This document shows positions 1 to 10,428 of a stretch of DNA of 59,303 nt, piece by piece; within the stretch, counting starts at the first letter, position 1, and each line of letters opens with the position of its first letter. The notes beneath the pieces were generated by a model. That model had not been told where the DNA came from. It saw only the letters and a program-made list of their open reading frames with translations, and did not search any database. A program made the translations under genes and the position numbers. The DNA is from an uncultured Rhodospirillales bacterium (lineage in GTDB: Bacteria; Pseudomonadota; Alphaproteobacteria; Acetobacterales; Acetobacteraceae): NCBI GenBank assembly GCA_903893975.1, contig CAITOL010000202.1:1-59303 (forward strand), in the 5' to 3' direction.

Positions 1-1394
1 ATGGCTTCCGAGCCGCCTTCCGAGCCGTAGCCGCTGTCTTTGATGCCGCCGAACGGCACTTCCGGCAGGGCCAGGCCGTGGTGGTTGATCGACATCATGC
101 CGGATTCGACCGCCGCGGCTACCGCATTCGCCGTCTTGGCGGAGGCGGTGTAGGCATAGGCGGCGAGGCCGTAGGGCAGGCGGTTGGCTTCGGCGATCAC
201 GTCGTCGAAGCTGCTGAACGGTGCGATGACGGCGAGCGGGCCGAATGGCTCCTCGTTCATCACCCGCATGTCGTTATTGACGTTGGTCAGCACCGTCGGC
301 TCGAAGAAGTTGCCTTTGTTGCCGATGCGCTTGCCGCCGGTTTCCAGCGTCGCGCCTTTTTGCACCGCATCGCCCACCAGGCTTTCCATGGCGGTGACCC
401 GGCGCGCATTGGCGAGCGGGCCCATCATCACGCCCTTTTCGTCGCCCGGCCCGACCTTGAGGCCTTGAGCGATGGAGACGAAGTTAGTGACGAAGCGCTG
501 ATAGACGCTTTCATGCACCAGCATGCGGGTGGGGGAGACGCAGACCTGGCCGGCATTGCGGTATTTGTTGGTCGCCAGCAGCTTGCTGGCCACGTCCACA
601 TCGGCGTCGCCGAAGACGATGGCCGGGGCATGGCCGCCGAGTTCCATCGTGACCCGCTTCATGTGCAGCCCGGCCATGGCGGCGAGTTGCTTGCCGATGG
701 CGGTGGAGCCGGTGAAAGAGATTTTTTTGATGGTCGGGTGCGGGATCAGGTAGGAGCTGATCTCAGCCGGGATACCGTAGACGAGGTTGATGACGCCGGC
801 TGGGACGCCGGCATCGGCGAAGCAGCGCACCAGTTCGGCGCAGCTGGCCGGGGTTTCTTCCGGGCCTTTCAGGATGACCGAGCAGCCGGCGGCGAGGGCG
901 GCGGAGACTTTGCGCACGGCCTGGTTGATCGGGAAGTTCCACGGGGTGAAGGCGGCGACGACGCCGACCGGTTCTTTGATGACCAGCTGATACACGCCCT
1001 CGGCGCGGGCCGGGATGACACGGCCATAGGCGCGGCGGGATTCCTCGGCGAACCAGTCGATCACATCGGCGCCGGCCATGGTTTCACCCATCGCCTCGAA
1101 GCTCGGCTTGCCCTGTTCGATGGTCATCAGGGCGGCGATGCTGGCGGCGCGTTCGCGCAGCAGGTTGGCGGCCTTGCGCATGATTTTGCTGCGCTCGTAG
1201 CTGTTCACCTTGCGCCACACCGCGAAGCCTTTTTCGGCGGCTTCCAGGGCGCGGTCGAGATCGGCGCGCTCGGCATGGGCAACCTTGCCGGCCGGCTCGC
1301 CGGTGGCGGGGTTGATCACCACCAGCATCTTGCCGGCTTCCGGCGCGATCCAGTTGCCGTCGATGAACAGGTTGACGTCGTTATAGTCTGACAT
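1..1394 (-). CDS. NAD(P)-dependent aldehyde dehydrogenase, succinate-semialdehyde dehydrogenase-like (partial)
   Basis: The reading frame starts at the ATG complementary to 1392-1394 and stays open to the window edge, so the C-terminus is missing; 464 codons are visible. Aldehyde dehydrogenase features are present: the N-terminal INPATGEP segment, the SFTGST nucleotide-binding motif, the MELGGHAP motif with the general-base glutamate, and the catalytic cysteine in QVCVSP near residue 285. The [21 protein letters not shown] stretch near the end is typical of the succinate-semialdehyde/glutarate-semialdehyde branch. The enzyme would oxidise a cytosolic semialdehyde to the acid with NAD(P). A GAGGGAA ribosome site precedes the start. 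It is divergent from the peptide ABC operon across 186 bp. The family is certain; the substrate is inferred. Confidence 0.9.
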   Translation of the reverse strand, partial: MSDYNDVNLFIDGNWIAPEAGKMLVVINPATGEPAGKVAHAERADLDRALEAAEKGFAVWRKVNSYERSKIMRKAANLLRERAASIAALMTIEQGKPSFEAMGETMAGADVIDWFAEESRRAYGRVIPARAEGVYQLVIKEPVGVVAAFTPWNFPINQAVRKVSAALAAGCSVILKGPEETPASCAELVRCFADAGVPAGVINLVYGIPAEISSYLIPHPTIKKISFTGSTAIGKQLAAMAGLHMKRVTMELGGHAPAIVFGDADVDVASKLLATNKYRNAGQVCVSPTRMLVHESVYQRFVTNFVSIAQGLKVGPGDEKGVMMGPLANARRVTAMESLVGDAVQKGATLETGGKRIGNKGNFFEPTVLTNVNNDMRVMNEEPFGPLAVIAPFSSFDDVIAEANRLPYGLAAYAYTASAKTANAVAAAVESGMMSINHHGLALPEVPFGGIKDSGYGSEGGSEA

Positions 1395-1453
1395 AGGGGT
1401 TCCCTCTGCTTGGTTCCGTCCGGACGGGATGTGGCGCAGGTGAGCCATTTGCG

Positions 1454-1471
1454 CAACCGTCGTTATGGTTG
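1454..1471. promoter_or_regulatory. Possible operator between divergent genes
   Basis: An inverted repeat CAACC-N8-GGTTG lies midway between the divergent aldehyde dehydrogenase and ABC operon starts. The spacing suits a dimeric regulator, but the arms are only five bases and no regulator gene is adjacent, so this is weak. Confidence 0.2.
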
Positions 1472-1580
1472 AAGAAGCATAGCGTGTGGGGCGGCGCCTG
1501 TCATGTCGTTGCCATGGCGCTGTCATCGGCGTGACGCGGGGGGCTGCTATCTGCTGGGGCCCAATTGTTGGAGCTTTCAG

Positions 1581-3206
1581 ATGCGCCAGATCCGCCGCCG
1601 CACCCTCGGGCTTGCCGCCGCCGCCAGCGCCTTGCCGCGTTTTGCCATCGGCCAGGCGGATACGCGGCCGACGATTACGGTGGCGGTGCAGAAGATCGCC
1701 AACTCCAACACGCTGGATTGCCTGCGGGAGCAGTCCAATGTCGGCACGCGGATGATGGCGATGTATGTCGAGCGGCTGATCGACCTGAACTACCAGGGCC
1801 AGTTGGAAGCGCGGCCGGGGTTGGCGACGGATTGGAAGCGGATCGATGACAAGACGGTGGAGTTCAATCTGCGCCGTGGGGTGAAGATGCATGACGGGCG
1901 GGAGATGACCGCCGAGGATGTGGCGGTCAGCTTTTCGCCGGCGCGGATGTTCGGCGATACGCGGCCGACGGTGCAGGGCCGCACCTTGCCGCTTTCGGGG
2001 CAGGTGGTGACGACGACGGCGAGCAAGGAGTTGCCGCGCGAGATCCCGCCGGTGGCGCGCCGGCTGTTCCCGGCGTTCGATCGGGTGGAGGTGATCGACC
2101 GCTACACCGTGCGCATCGTCAACGGCACGCCGGACGTGACCTTGGAGGGGCGGATGTCGGCGCAGGGGGCGGGGATTGTCAGCGGGGAGGCGTTCAACGC
2201 GGCAGCGACCTGGCTGGATTATGCGCGCAAGCCGATTGGCACCGGCCCATACAGCATTCGGGAGTTCAAGGCCGACACCTCGCTGACCATGGATGCGCAT
2301 GACGCCTATTGGGGCGGGCGGCCGCCGATCAAGACGTTGCGGCTGGTGGAGGTGCCCGAGGTTTCAGCGCGGGTGGCGGGCTTGCTGGCGGGGGAATTTC
2401 AGTTCGCCTGCGATATTCCGCCGGACCAGATTCAGGATATTGAACGCCATGCCGCCTTTGAGGTGCAGGGCGGCACGATCCCCAACCATCGCATTACCGC
2501 CTTCGACAAGAACCACGCCCCGCTGCGCGATCCGCGGGTGCGGCAGGCGATGACGCATGCGATTGACCGCAAGGCGATTGTGGACAGCCTGTGGGCCGGG
2601 CGCACCCGCGTGCCGGCCGGGCTGCAATGGGAATTTTACGGCGACATGTTCATCCCGAGCTGGACGGTGCCAGAGTTCGACCCGGCCCGGGCGCGGGAAT
2701 TGGTGAAGGCGTCCGGCTACAAGGGTGACCCGATCACCTACCGCCTGCTGCCGAATTATTACACCAATCAGGTTTTCACCGCCCAGGCGCTGGTGGAAAT
2801 GTGGCGCCAGGTGGGGCTGAACGTGCAGATCACCATGAAGGAGAACTGGAGCCAGGTGTTCGAGCGTTCGCCCGAGCGGGGGATCCGCGACTGGTCGAAC
2901 TCGGCGGTGTTCTCCGACCCGGTATCCTCGATCGTGAGCCAGCACGGGCCGAACGGGGAGCAGCAGCAATATGGCGAGTGGACCAATGCGGAGATGAACA
3001 CGCTGTCCACCGAGTTGGAAACCAGCACCGACCGCGCGCGCCGCAAGCAGATTTTCGCCCGGTTGCTGCAGATATGCGAGCGGGAGGACCCGGCCTATAC
3101 CGTGCTGCACCAGAACGCGACCTTTACCGCCAAGCGCAAGGATATCCGCTGGCAGGCCGCGCCGTCGTTCGCGATGGATTTCCGCGCGACCAATTGGGGG
3201 GCCTGA
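1581..3206 (+). CDS. Peptide-type ABC transporter substrate-binding protein (SBP family 5), copy 1
   Basis: The 541-residue protein is an extracellular family 5 solute-binding protein for oligopeptides or similar solutes. It starts with a twin-arginine-like signal (RRR at residues 5-7, hydrophobic 9-19, likely cleavage near Ala26), so it should act in the periplasm. Family hallmarks include the TAEDVAVSF segment, the GTGPY motif and a C-terminal DRARRKQIF region. I chose the ATG at 1581 over an in-frame ATG at 1503 because TTGGAG precedes it and the signal peptide then begins at once. It is the first gene of a six-gene operon. It is clearly paralogous to the binding protein at 5185; the post-signal segments [13 protein letters not shown] are identical. 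The true substrate is unknown. Confidence 0.9.
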   Translation: MRQIRRRTLGLAAAASALPRFAIGQADTRPTITVAVQKIANSNTLDCLREQSNVGTRMMAMYVERLIDLNYQGQLEARPGLATDWKRIDDKTVEFNLRRGVKMHDGREMTAEDVAVSFSPARMFGDTRPTVQGRTLPLSGQVVTTTASKELPREIPPVARRLFPAFDRVEVIDRYTVRIVNGTPDVTLEGRMSAQGAGIVSGEAFNAAATWLDYARKPIGTGPYSIREFKADTSLTMDAHDAYWGGRPPIKTLRLVEVPEVSARVAGLLAGEFQFACDIPPDQIQDIERHAAFEVQGGTIPNHRITAFDKNHAPLRDPRVRQAMTHAIDRKAIVDSLWAGRTRVPAGLQWEFYGDMFIPSWTVPEFDPARARELVKASGYKGDPITYRLLPNYYTNQVFTAQALVEMWRQVGLNVQITMKENWSQVFERSPERGIRDWSNSAVFSDPVSSIVSQHGPNGEQQQYGEWTNAEMNTLSTELETSTDRARRKQIFARLLQICEREDPAYTVLHQNATFTAKRKDIRWQAAPSFAMDFRATNWGA

Positions 3207-3266
3207 TCGCTGAGCCCGTTGGACCTTGCTTCCCTCCGGCCGGCGATTGCGGTTCAATTGCCGGTT

Positions 3267-4223
3267 ATGGAACCCGCAGTGACAGAACCGCTCGTCCGTA
3301 TTCGTGATTTGCAGGTGAGCTTTCACGGTGTGCTGGCGCTGCGCGGGATCGATCTTGAGGTCGGGCCGGGGGAGGCGGTGGGGCTGGTGGGGGAGTCCGG
3401 CTGCGGCAAGTCCGTCACCTGGCTGGCGGCGTTGGGGTTGTTGCCCGGCGCGGCGCGGGTGGCCGGCAGTGTGCGGTTGCGGGGGGAGGAGTTGCTGGGC
3501 GCCCCGGCGCGCGCGTTGGAGCGGGTGCGGGGCGGCAAGGTCGCGATGATTTTCCAGGACCCGGCCAGCGCGCTGAACCCGGTGATCCCGGTTGGCCGGC
3601 AGGTGATGGAGGCGCTGGCTTTGCATCGCGGCCTGACCGGGGCGGCGGTGCGGGCGGAGGCGTTGCGCCTGTTGGAGCAGGTTGGCATTCCCGATCCGGC
3701 GCGGCGGCTTGCGGCCTACCCGCATGAGATGTCCGGCGGGCAGAACCAGCGGGTGATGATCGCCATGGCGCTGGCGGGGCGGCCGGACCTGTTGATTGCC
3801 GATGAGCCGACCACGGCGCTGGATGCGACAATCCAGGCGCAGATCCTCGATCTGTTGCGCCAGATCCGCCAGGACCACGGGATGGCGCTGGTGCTGATCA
3901 GCCACGACCTGGGGGTGGTTGCCGATATGTGCGACCGGGTTGGGGTGATGTATGCCGGGCGGATGATTGAACAGGCGCCGGCCGATGCGGTGTTTGGGCA
4001 GCCGGCGCATCCGTATACGCAAGGCTTGCTGGCGGCGTTGCCGGATATGGCCGGGCCGCGTCGGCGGTTGGCGGCGATCCCCGGCGGGGTGCCGCGGCCG
4101 GAGGAGATGCCGCCGGGCTGTGCCTTTGCGCCGCGATGCCCGCGCGCGGATGCGGCCTGCGCGGCGGGCGTGCCGCCATTACGGGCGGTGGGCGCGCAGC
4201 ATCAGGCGGCCTGCGTGAAATGA
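3267..4223 (+). CDS. Peptide-type ABC transporter ATP-binding protein, DppD/OppD-like
   Basis: This 318-residue cytoplasmic ATPase has Walker A GESGCGKS (42-49), the signature MSGGQNQR (from 155) and Walker [13 protein letters not shown] (from 175). A cysteine-bearing C-terminal OppD/DppD extension follows ([11 protein letters not shown]), which in this family can bind an Fe-S cluster. ATP hydrolysis would power import through the permeases at 6729 and 7649. The ATG at 3267 was chosen; an upstream TTG at 3219 would add 16 residues unlike the family. Its last bases overlap the next start by ATGA, so translation is probably coupled. Confidence 0.92.
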   Translation: MEPAVTEPLVRIRDLQVSFHGVLALRGIDLEVGPGEAVGLVGESGCGKSVTWLAALGLLPGAARVAGSVRLRGEELLGAPARALERVRGGKVAMIFQDPASALNPVIPVGRQVMEALALHRGLTGAAVRAEALRLLEQVGIPDPARRLAAYPHEMSGGQNQRVMIAMALAGRPDLLIADEPTTALDATIQAQILDLLRQIRQDHGMALVLISHDLGVVADMCDRVGVMYAGRMIEQAPADAVFGQPAHPYTQGLLAALPDMAGPRRRLAAIPGGVPRPEEMPPGCAFAPRCPRADAACAAGVPPLRAVGAQHQAACVK

Positions 4224-5188
4224 CCGAATTGTTGCGGATTGACGCGGTGAGCAAGACCTATCCCGGCGCGCATGGGCTGCTGCGCCGTGGGCGCGATGTG
4301 CGGGCGGTGGATGAGGTGTCGTTGGTGGTGGCGCCGGGCCGCACGCTGGGGATTGTGGGGGAATCCGGCTGCGGCAAGTCTACGCTCGGGCGGTTGGCGC
4401 TCGGCCTGGAGCGGCCGAGCAGCGGGGCGGTGCAGTTTGCCGGCGAGCCGATGCCGGCGCCCGGGAGTTCCGCCTGGCGGGCGCTGCGGGCGCGGATGCA
4501 ACTGGTGTTTCAGGACCCGCTTGGCGCGTTGGACCGGCGGCTGACCATTGCCGAGCAGATTGAGGAGCCGCTGCTGATCCATGCCGCCGGCAACCAGGCG
4601 GAGCGGCGGGCGCGGGTGGCGGCGGTGCTGGAGGATGTGGGGTTGGGCGCGGATCTGGCGGCGCGGCATCCGCATTCGCTGTCCGGCGGGCAGCGCCAGC
4701 GTGCCGTGCTGGCGCGGGCCTTGGCGACGAACCCGGATCTGCTGGTGTGTGATGAGCCGGTAAGCGCGCTGGACGTGTCGATCCAGGCGCAGGTGGTGAA
4801 TATGCTGGTGGACCTGCAGCAGCGGCGCGGCATCGCGATGCTGTTTATCAGCCATGATTTGAAAGTGGTGCGGCAGGTGAGCGACGAGGTCGCGGTGATG
4901 TATCTCGGCCGGGTGGTGGAGCAGGGCGCGGCGGATACGCTGTTCGCCGCGCCGCAGCACCCGTATACCCGCGCGCTGGTGTCCGCGGTGCCGGTGCCCG
5001 GCCGCAAGGCGGCGGAGCGGATTGTGTTGCGCGGCGACCCGCCCAATCCGGCGGCAAGGCCATCCGGCTGTGCGTTTCATCCGCGTTGCCCAGCGGCGCT
5101 GCCGGTGTGCGCGCAGGTGGTTCCGGCCTTGCGCAGCCGGCCCGACGGGCGAAGAATCGCCTGCCACCTGGAACTGGATGCCGCATGA
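4220..5188 (+). CDS. Peptide-type ABC transporter ATP-binding protein, DppF/OppF-like
   Basis: This is the second ATPase of the importer, 322 residues. Walker A GESGCGKS lies at 47-54, followed by the Q-loop region LVFQDP, the signature LSGGQRQR and Walker [13 protein letters not shown]. The C-terminal CAFHPRCP segment again matches the oligopeptide/dipeptide extension. It pairs with the DppD-like protein to form the nucleotide-binding heterodimer on the inner membrane face. Its start overlaps the upstream stop (ATGA) and its stop overlaps the next gene's ATG in the same way. Confidence 0.92.
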   Translation: MTELLRIDAVSKTYPGAHGLLRRGRDVRAVDEVSLVVAPGRTLGIVGESGCGKSTLGRLALGLERPSSGAVQFAGEPMPAPGSSAWRALRARMQLVFQDPLGALDRRLTIAEQIEEPLLIHAAGNQAERRARVAAVLEDVGLGADLAARHPHSLSGGQRQRAVLARALATNPDLLVCDEPVSALDVSIQAQVVNMLVDLQQRRGIAMLFISHDLKVVRQVSDEVAVMYLGRVVEQGAADTLFAAPQHPYTRALVSAVPVPGRKAAERIVLRGDPPNPAARPSGCAFHPRCPAALPVCAQVVPALRSRPDGRRIACHLELDAA

Positions 5189-6732
5189 TGAAGCTGACCC
5201 GCCGTATGGCGCTTGCCGCCACCCTGCTGCCGCGCGTCGCGATCGGGCAGAGCGACAGCCGGCCCACGATTACCGTGGCGGTGCAGAAGATTGCCAACAC
5301 CAACACACTCGACCCGATGCGGGAGCAATCGTCCAACGCGTCTGAGCGCTGGATGGGGTCGGTGCTGGAGACGTTGATCGGGCGCAACCAGCAGGGCCAG
5401 TTGGAGCGGGTGCCGGGGCTGGCGACTGGGTGGCGGCGGATTGATGCGCGCACGGTGGAGCTGACGCTGCGGGACGGCGTGGTGCTGCATAACGGCGATA
5501 CGCTGACCGCCGAGGATGTGGCGTTTTCGTTCGGGGAGCAGCGCATGTTCGGCGCGGGCCTGCCGGCGGATATCGTCGCCGTGGCGCGCCGCTACTGGCC
5601 GGCGTTGGAACAGGTGGCGGTGGTGGATGCGCGCACGGTGCGGTTCGTCAACGCCACGCCGGACGTAACCTTGGAGGGCCGGATTGCCGCCGGGGGCAGC
5701 CAGATCGTCTCGCGCCGTGCCTGGCTGGAGGCGGGGTCCTGGCAGGCCAATGCGCGGGCGGCGGTGGGGACGGGGCCGTATCGGCTGGTGCGGTTCACGC
5801 CGGATAGCGAGATGGTGCTGGAGGCGCATGATGCCTATTGGGGCGGTCGGCCGCCGTTGAAGCGGCTGCGCTTTGTTGAGGTGCCGGAGCAGGCGGCGCG
5901 GGTGGCGGGGCTGCAAGCCGGTGAGTTCCAGTTCGCCTGCGACATTGCGCCGGACCAGATTGCCGATATCGAGCGCGACACGCGGCTGGTGGTGCAAGGC
6001 GGGTTGGTGCTGAACCACCGCATCCTCGCCTTCGACAAGCAGCATCCGGCGCTGGTGGACCCGCGGGTGCGGCTGGCGATGGCGCATGCGATTGATGGGC
6101 AGGCGATCGTGGACAGCCTGTGGGTCGGGCGGGCCAAGGTGCCGGCCGGGCTGCAATGGCCGTTTTATGGGTCGATGTTTGTCGAGGGCTGGACGGTGCC
6201 GGCATTCGACCCGGCGCGGGCGCAGCAATTGCTGAAGGCGGCCGGCTATAACGGGGCGCCGATTACCTATCGCGCCCGCAATAATTATTACACCGCCGAG
6301 GTGGCGACCGCCCAGGTGCTGGTGGAGATGTGGCGGGCGGTTGGGCTGAATGTGGTGCTGGAGGTGCGGGAGAACTGGGCGCAGGTGCTGGAGCGGAACC
6401 AGCGCGGGGTGCGCGACTGGTCGAACTCACCCACGTTTGATGATCCGGTGTCGTCCATCGTCAACCAGCACGGGCCGCACGGCGCGCAGCAGGCCAATGG
6501 TGAGTGGAGCAATGCGGAGATGAACACGCTGGCCGGGGAATTGGAGACCAGCACCGATATGGCGCGGCGCAAGGCGATTTTCGCGCGGATGCTGACGATT
6601 TGCGAGCGCGAGGACCCGGCCTATATCGTGCTGCATCAGAACGCGACCTTTACCGCGACGCGGCGGGATTTGCCGTGGCGGGCGTCGCCGTCGTTCTTTC
6701 TGGATTTCAGCCCGCGTAACTGGCGGTCATGA
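5185..6732 (+). CDS. Peptide-type ABC transporter substrate-binding protein (SBP family 5), copy 2
   Basis: This 515-residue periplasmic binding protein is a paralog of the one at 1581. The two share [23 protein letters not shown]-like, DAYWGGRPP and CEREDPAY blocks nearly unchanged. The signal peptide has RR at residues 6-7 followed by a short hydrophobic run ending near AIGQ. ATG at 5185 overlaps the upstream stop; ATG at 5188 is an equal alternative. This copy lacks about 20 residues present in the first, mainly a loop after the RMFG segment. Two diverged binding proteins feeding one permease suggest a broadened substrate range, which is inference. Confidence 0.9.
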   Translation: MMKLTRRMALAATLLPRVAIGQSDSRPTITVAVQKIANTNTLDPMREQSSNASERWMGSVLETLIGRNQQGQLERVPGLATGWRRIDARTVELTLRDGVVLHNGDTLTAEDVAFSFGEQRMFGAGLPADIVAVARRYWPALEQVAVVDARTVRFVNATPDVTLEGRIAAGGSQIVSRRAWLEAGSWQANARAAVGTGPYRLVRFTPDSEMVLEAHDAYWGGRPPLKRLRFVEVPEQAARVAGLQAGEFQFACDIAPDQIADIERDTRLVVQGGLVLNHRILAFDKQHPALVDPRVRLAMAHAIDGQAIVDSLWVGRAKVPAGLQWPFYGSMFVEGWTVPAFDPARAQQLLKAAGYNGAPITYRARNNYYTAEVATAQVLVEMWRAVGLNVVLEVRENWAQVLERNQRGVRDWSNSPTFDDPVSSIVNQHGPHGAQQANGEWSNAEMNTLAGELETSTDMARRKAIFARMLTICEREDPAYIVLHQNATFTATRRDLPWRASPSFFLDFSPRNWRS

Positions 6733-7652
6733 TCCGCTATCTCGGCTTGCGGCTGGCGCGGGCGGCGCTGACGATTGCGCTGGTGGTTAGCTTTGCCTTT
6801 GTGGTGCTGCGGCTGTCCGGCGATCCGGCGTTGACGATTATGTCGCCCGAGGCGCCGCCGGAGGCGATTGCCGCCTTCCGCCGCGCCTGGGGGTTGGATC
6901 AGCCGATCTGGGTGCAATATCTGCGCTATTTTGCGGCGATTTTGCAGGGCGAGCTGGGTCAGTCCATGCGTGATGGCCGGCCGGCGCTGGCGATTGTGCT
7001 GGAGCGGATTCCGGCGACGCTGCTGCTGACCTTGCCGGCCCTGGTGCTGAAGGTGGGGATTGGCGTGCCGGCGGGGATTTACGCCGCGCTGCATCGCAAT
7101 TCACTGACCGACCGGCTGGTGATGGCGCTGTCGGTGGCCGGGTTTACGGTGCCGAGCTTTGTGCTGGGGCTGGTGCTGGTGCTGGTGTTCGCGGTGGATC
7201 TGGGCTGGCTGCCATCGGGCGGGCAGGAGAGCTGGCGCAGCGTGGTGTTGCCGGTGGTGACGATGTCGCTCGGCGGCGCTGGGGTGCTGGCGCGCTTTAC
7301 CCGCTCGGCCATGCTGGAAGTGCTCGGCCAGCCGTATATCCGCACCGCGAGTGCCAAGGGTGTGCCGTGGGGTGCGGTGGTGCGGGGCCATGCGCTGCCG
7401 AATGCGGCGGTGCCGGTGGTGACGATCGTGGGCTTTATGGTCGGCAGTCTGATCGCCGGTGCGGTGGTGGTGGAAAGCGTATTTTCCTGGCCCGGCGTGG
7501 GCCGGTTGATGGTGGTGGCAGTGGCCAATCGGGACCTTGCGGTGGTGCAGTGCATCTTGTTGCTGGTGGCGAGCACGATGGTGGCGTCCAATCTGATGGT
7601 GGATTTGTTGTACGGGGTGTTGGACCCACGCTTGCGCGCGGTGCGGGCGTGA
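6729..7652 (+). CDS. Peptide-type ABC transporter permease, DppB/OppB-like
   Basis: This 307-residue inner-membrane permease has the N-terminal helix typical of DppB (LGLRLARAALTIALVVSFAF) and the substrate-path motif GDPA. The EAA-type loop near TASAKGVPWGAVVRGHALPNA contacts the ATPases. About six membrane helices are visible. The start overlaps the binding-protein stop (ATGA) and the stop overlaps the next gene's GTG. Confidence 0.92.
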   Translation: MIRYLGLRLARAALTIALVVSFAFVVLRLSGDPALTIMSPEAPPEAIAAFRRAWGLDQPIWVQYLRYFAAILQGELGQSMRDGRPALAIVLERIPATLLLTLPALVLKVGIGVPAGIYAALHRNSLTDRLVMALSVAGFTVPSFVLGLVLVLVFAVDLGWLPSGGQESWRSVVLPVVTMSLGGAGVLARFTRSAMLEVLGQPYIRTASAKGVPWGAVVRGHALPNAAVPVVTIVGFMVGSLIAGAVVVESVFSWPGVGRLMVVAVANRDLAVVQCILLLVASTMVASNLMVDLLYGVLDPRLRAVRA

Positions 7653-8482
7653 GCCGCCGCCTGGGTATGCCGCCCGGCGTTGGGGTGGCAGCGGGCTGGC
7701 TGGTGGTGGTGGTGCTGGTGGCGGTTTTTGCCGATGGGCTGCGGCCGTTCGGCATTACGGCGATGGATTTGCGGGCGCGGTTAATGGCGCCGGTGCTGTT
7801 TGGCGGCGGCTGGACGCATGCGCTCGGCACGGATGAGCTCGGGCGCGATGTGTTGAGCCGGCTGCTGGTGTCGGTCCAGATGTCGCTGCGGATTGCGTTT
7901 GGCGCCACGGTGATCGCGGCGGTGTTCGGCACGGTGATGGGGTTTCTGGCGGCGCATTTTCGCGGCTGGCCGGAGCAGATTGTGCTGGGGCTGATCGATT
8001 TTCAGGCGTCGATGCCGTTTTTGATTCTGGCGCTGTCGGTGCTGGCGTTTTTCGGCAACTCGCTGCTGCTGTTTACCTGCCTGATGGGGCTGTATGGCTG
8101 GGAGCGGTATGCGCGGATTGCGCGCGGGCTGGCGATTGCCGCCAATGCCCAGGGCTATGCGGCGGCGGTGCGCCAGCTCGGGGCGGGGCCGGCGCGGATA
8201 TATCTGCGGCATGTGCTGCCCAATATCGCGGCGACGTTGATTGTCGCCGCGACGCTGTCGTTCCCCGAGGTGGTGTTGCTGGAAAGCGGGCTGTCATTCC
8301 TGGGCTTGGGGGTGCAGCCGCCGATGACCAGCCTGGGCAATATGGTGGGCTATGGGCGGGAATATCTGACCCGGGCGCCGTGGATTTTGCTGACGTCGAG
8401 CGCGGTGATTGTGCTGACGACGCTGGCGGTGAGCACGGTGGGGGATTGGCTGCGCGACCGGCTGGACCCGACTTTAACCTGA
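7649..8482 (+). CDS. Peptide-type ABC transporter permease, DppC/OppC-like
   Basis: This 277-residue permease carries the DppC hallmark GTDELGRDVLSRLL near the N-terminus. It also has an EAA-type loop ending in YLRHVLPNIAATLIV and the conserved segment ESGLSFLGLGVQPP. It would form the membrane channel with the DppB-like protein. I chose the GTG at 7649, which overlaps the upstream TGA as GTGA; an ATG at 7667 is an alternative. It is the last gene of the operon and converges with the TPR protein gene, with 13 bp between stops. Confidence 0.9.
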   Translation: MSRRLGMPPGVGVAAGWLVVVVLVAVFADGLRPFGITAMDLRARLMAPVLFGGGWTHALGTDELGRDVLSRLLVSVQMSLRIAFGATVIAAVFGTVMGFLAAHFRGWPEQIVLGLIDFQASMPFLILALSVLAFFGNSLLLFTCLMGLYGWERYARIARGLAIAANAQGYAAAVRQLGAGPARIYLRHVLPNIAATLIVAATLSFPEVVLLESGLSFLGLGVQPPMTSLGNMVGYGREYLTRAPWILLTSSAVIVLTTLAVSTVGDWLRDRLDPTLT

Positions 8483-8495
8483 TTATTCGCCCAGA

Positions 8496-10295
8496 CTATT
8501 CAGCCGGCGCGGTCATCCGCTCCAGATCCACGAGGAAGGCGGCGTTGCCCGGCGCCTGTTGCAGCGCCCGGCGCATATAGACCACCGCCGCGTTGCGCAG
8601 GCCGAGGGCTTCCAGCGCCACGGCCTTGGATTGCAGCACGCCGGGGGTGAAGACGCGGGCGGCGAGCAGGCGGTCCATCATCTCCATCGCCGGTTGCGGG
8701 CGCCCGAGCGCGAGCAGTGCCCAGCCACGGATCATGATGGCCTGGCCGGAATTGGGCGTGTCTTTCAATACCATGTCGGCATCTTGCAGGGCATCTTCCG
8801 GGCGGCCCATGGTGAGCAGGACGTTGCCGCGCAGCATGTGGGTGGAGATCCGCGCCGGGTGGTTGGCGATTTCGGTGTCCAGCTGTGCCAAAGCGGGGAT
8901 ATAGAGTTTTTTGGCCATCAGCGCATTGGCCAGCACTTCGTGCACGCCGGGCTGGTTGGGCATGAATTCCACCGCGCGACGCGCGACCGCGATGCCTTCA
9001 TCGACCCGGCCGAGCGAGCTGTGCAGCGAGCTTTCGAGGATCATACCCTCGATATCCTCAGGGTTGACGCGCAAGGCGGAGCGGACTTCGCGGTAGGCTT
9101 CGTTGAAGCGGCCGGCGGACATCAGCAGCCGGGCGGTGGCTTTGCGGCCCCAGACCGAACCGCCGTCGATCTCGATCATCCGCTGGCTGGCTTCGAGTGC
9201 GTCTTGCGCGCGGTTGCTGGCGAGGAGCGCCATAGCTTTGACATACCAGCCGGGGGCGTAGCTGGGGGCGCGGGCAGTGAGGTTTTCGGCAAAGTCCAGC
9301 GCGTCTTCCACCCGGCTGCCGTTGAGCAGCACTTTGATGAGCAGGTAGCTGACGGTGTTCAGGCTGCCAGTATCGAGGCGGCCGGTGTTGCGCAGGGCTT
9401 CCAGGTGGCCCCAGAGTTGGTCCTGCTGGTAGATCGACTGCACGGAATACCACGCATAGAGCCGGGGTTGTGCGACCTGCCACACTTCCGGGGCAGCGTC
9501 GTCCAGCATCCGGTCCAGACTGGCTTCTGGATAGGCTTTCAAATCGACGACCTGACCGAATTGTGGCACCCGCAAACGCAGATCGAGTTTGCCGTCCGGA
9601 TCTTGGGTGAGTTCGCCGGTCAGGCGGGTGGTGTTGAGGCCGAGCAGGTCGCGCAGGTTCAGGGCGGTGCGGTGCCAGAGGCCGGAGGTTGCGGTGACGT
9701 CGACCGAGATGGGTGGGCCGTTCAACTCGGCGGCCGGGCGGTCGGTCGGGTCTGCCAGGGTGCGGCGGCGGACGTCCTGGATGCGGTCAGCCAGGCGCGA
9801 GGCCAGTACATCCGGCTGGATGCCGCGTTCGATCAGGCGCTGCGGTACGGTGATGGTGCCGATTTCGACCCCGACGCCGCGGACTTCGCGCAGCATCAGC
9901 CAGCCGGGGACCAGCAGGGCGGCAGCGGGAACGCCGATGATGATGCCCCAACGCAGCAGGCGCAGCAGCACCCGGCCGAGCCAGAGGGCGATGCGGCCGG
10001 CGCGGGCATAGGCTTGTTCCAGCGCGGCTTCGATGGCCGGGCCCATCGGTTTGCGGTCTGCCCGCGAGGACCGGCGTGAACTGCTGCGCGGGCTGGGTGG
10101 CGGCACCGGGGAGGGCACTTCCTTGACCCGGTTGCGCGGCACGACCGGCGGAAGGGGCGGCGCTACAGGCGATTGTTGCCGCGAGGAATTGGCCCGCTGG
10201 TGAATGCTGGCGACCAAGACGTCATTGGCAGCAACACGGCGGGTTCGGCGACGTTTGGGCGCCAGGCCGAACAACTCGCGCAGGAATTCAAACAC
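8496..10295 (-). CDS. Membrane-anchored TPR-repeat protein of unknown function
   Basis: The 599-residue protein has three parts. Residues 1-75 are basic and proline/serine-rich and look disordered. One strong transmembrane segment (GIIIGVPAAALLVPGWLML) lies around 115-135. The rest contains an extracytoplasmic alpha/beta region followed by at least six tetratricopeptide repeats (about 310-590; motifs such as LGRVDEGIAVARRAVEF and MGRPEDALQDADMVL). TPR arrays bind partner proteins, so a scaffolding role at the membrane is likely, but no partner is indicated. It is transcribed away from ruvX with a 133-bp gap that should hold its own promoter. No catalytic motif is visible. Confidence 0.8.
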   Translation of the reverse strand: MFEFLRELFGLAPKRRRTRRVAANDVLVASIHQRANSSRQQSPVAPPLPPVVPRNRVKEVPSPVPPPSPRSSSRRSSRADRKPMGPAIEAALEQAYARAGRIALWLGRVLLRLLRWGIIIGVPAAALLVPGWLMLREVRGVGVEIGTITVPQRLIERGIQPDVLASRLADRIQDVRRRTLADPTDRPAAELNGPPISVDVTATSGLWHRTALNLRDLLGLNTTRLTGELTQDPDGKLDLRLRVPQFGQVVDLKAYPEASLDRMLDDAAPEVWQVAQPRLYAWYSVQSIYQQDQLWGHLEALRNTGRLDTGSLNTVSYLLIKVLLNGSRVEDALDFAENLTARAPSYAPGWYVKAMALLASNRAQDALEASQRMIEIDGGSVWGRKATARLLMSAGRFNEAYREVRSALRVNPEDIEGMILESSLHSSLGRVDEGIAVARRAVEFMPNQPGVHEVLANALMAKKLYIPALAQLDTEIANHPARISTHMLRGNVLLTMGRPEDALQDADMVLKDTPNSGQAIMIRGWALLALGRPQPAMEMMDRLLAARVFTPGVLQSKAVALEALGLRNAAVVYMRRALQQAPGNAAFLVDLERMTAPAE

Positions 10296-10428
10296 GGCGC
10301 TGCGAGGCCGAGCCGACCAGGTGGATCAAAATGGCTACGTCAGTCATGGTATCGGCCTAATATCCGTTCGCAATCGACAGTCTGTAATAGCATGATGATG
10401 AACGCAAACACACAGGCTTGGCGTTCTT

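Noticed and set aside
78-1391. 437-codon plus-strand frame
   Set aside because: It is antisense to the aldehyde dehydrogenase, which has intact catalytic motifs.
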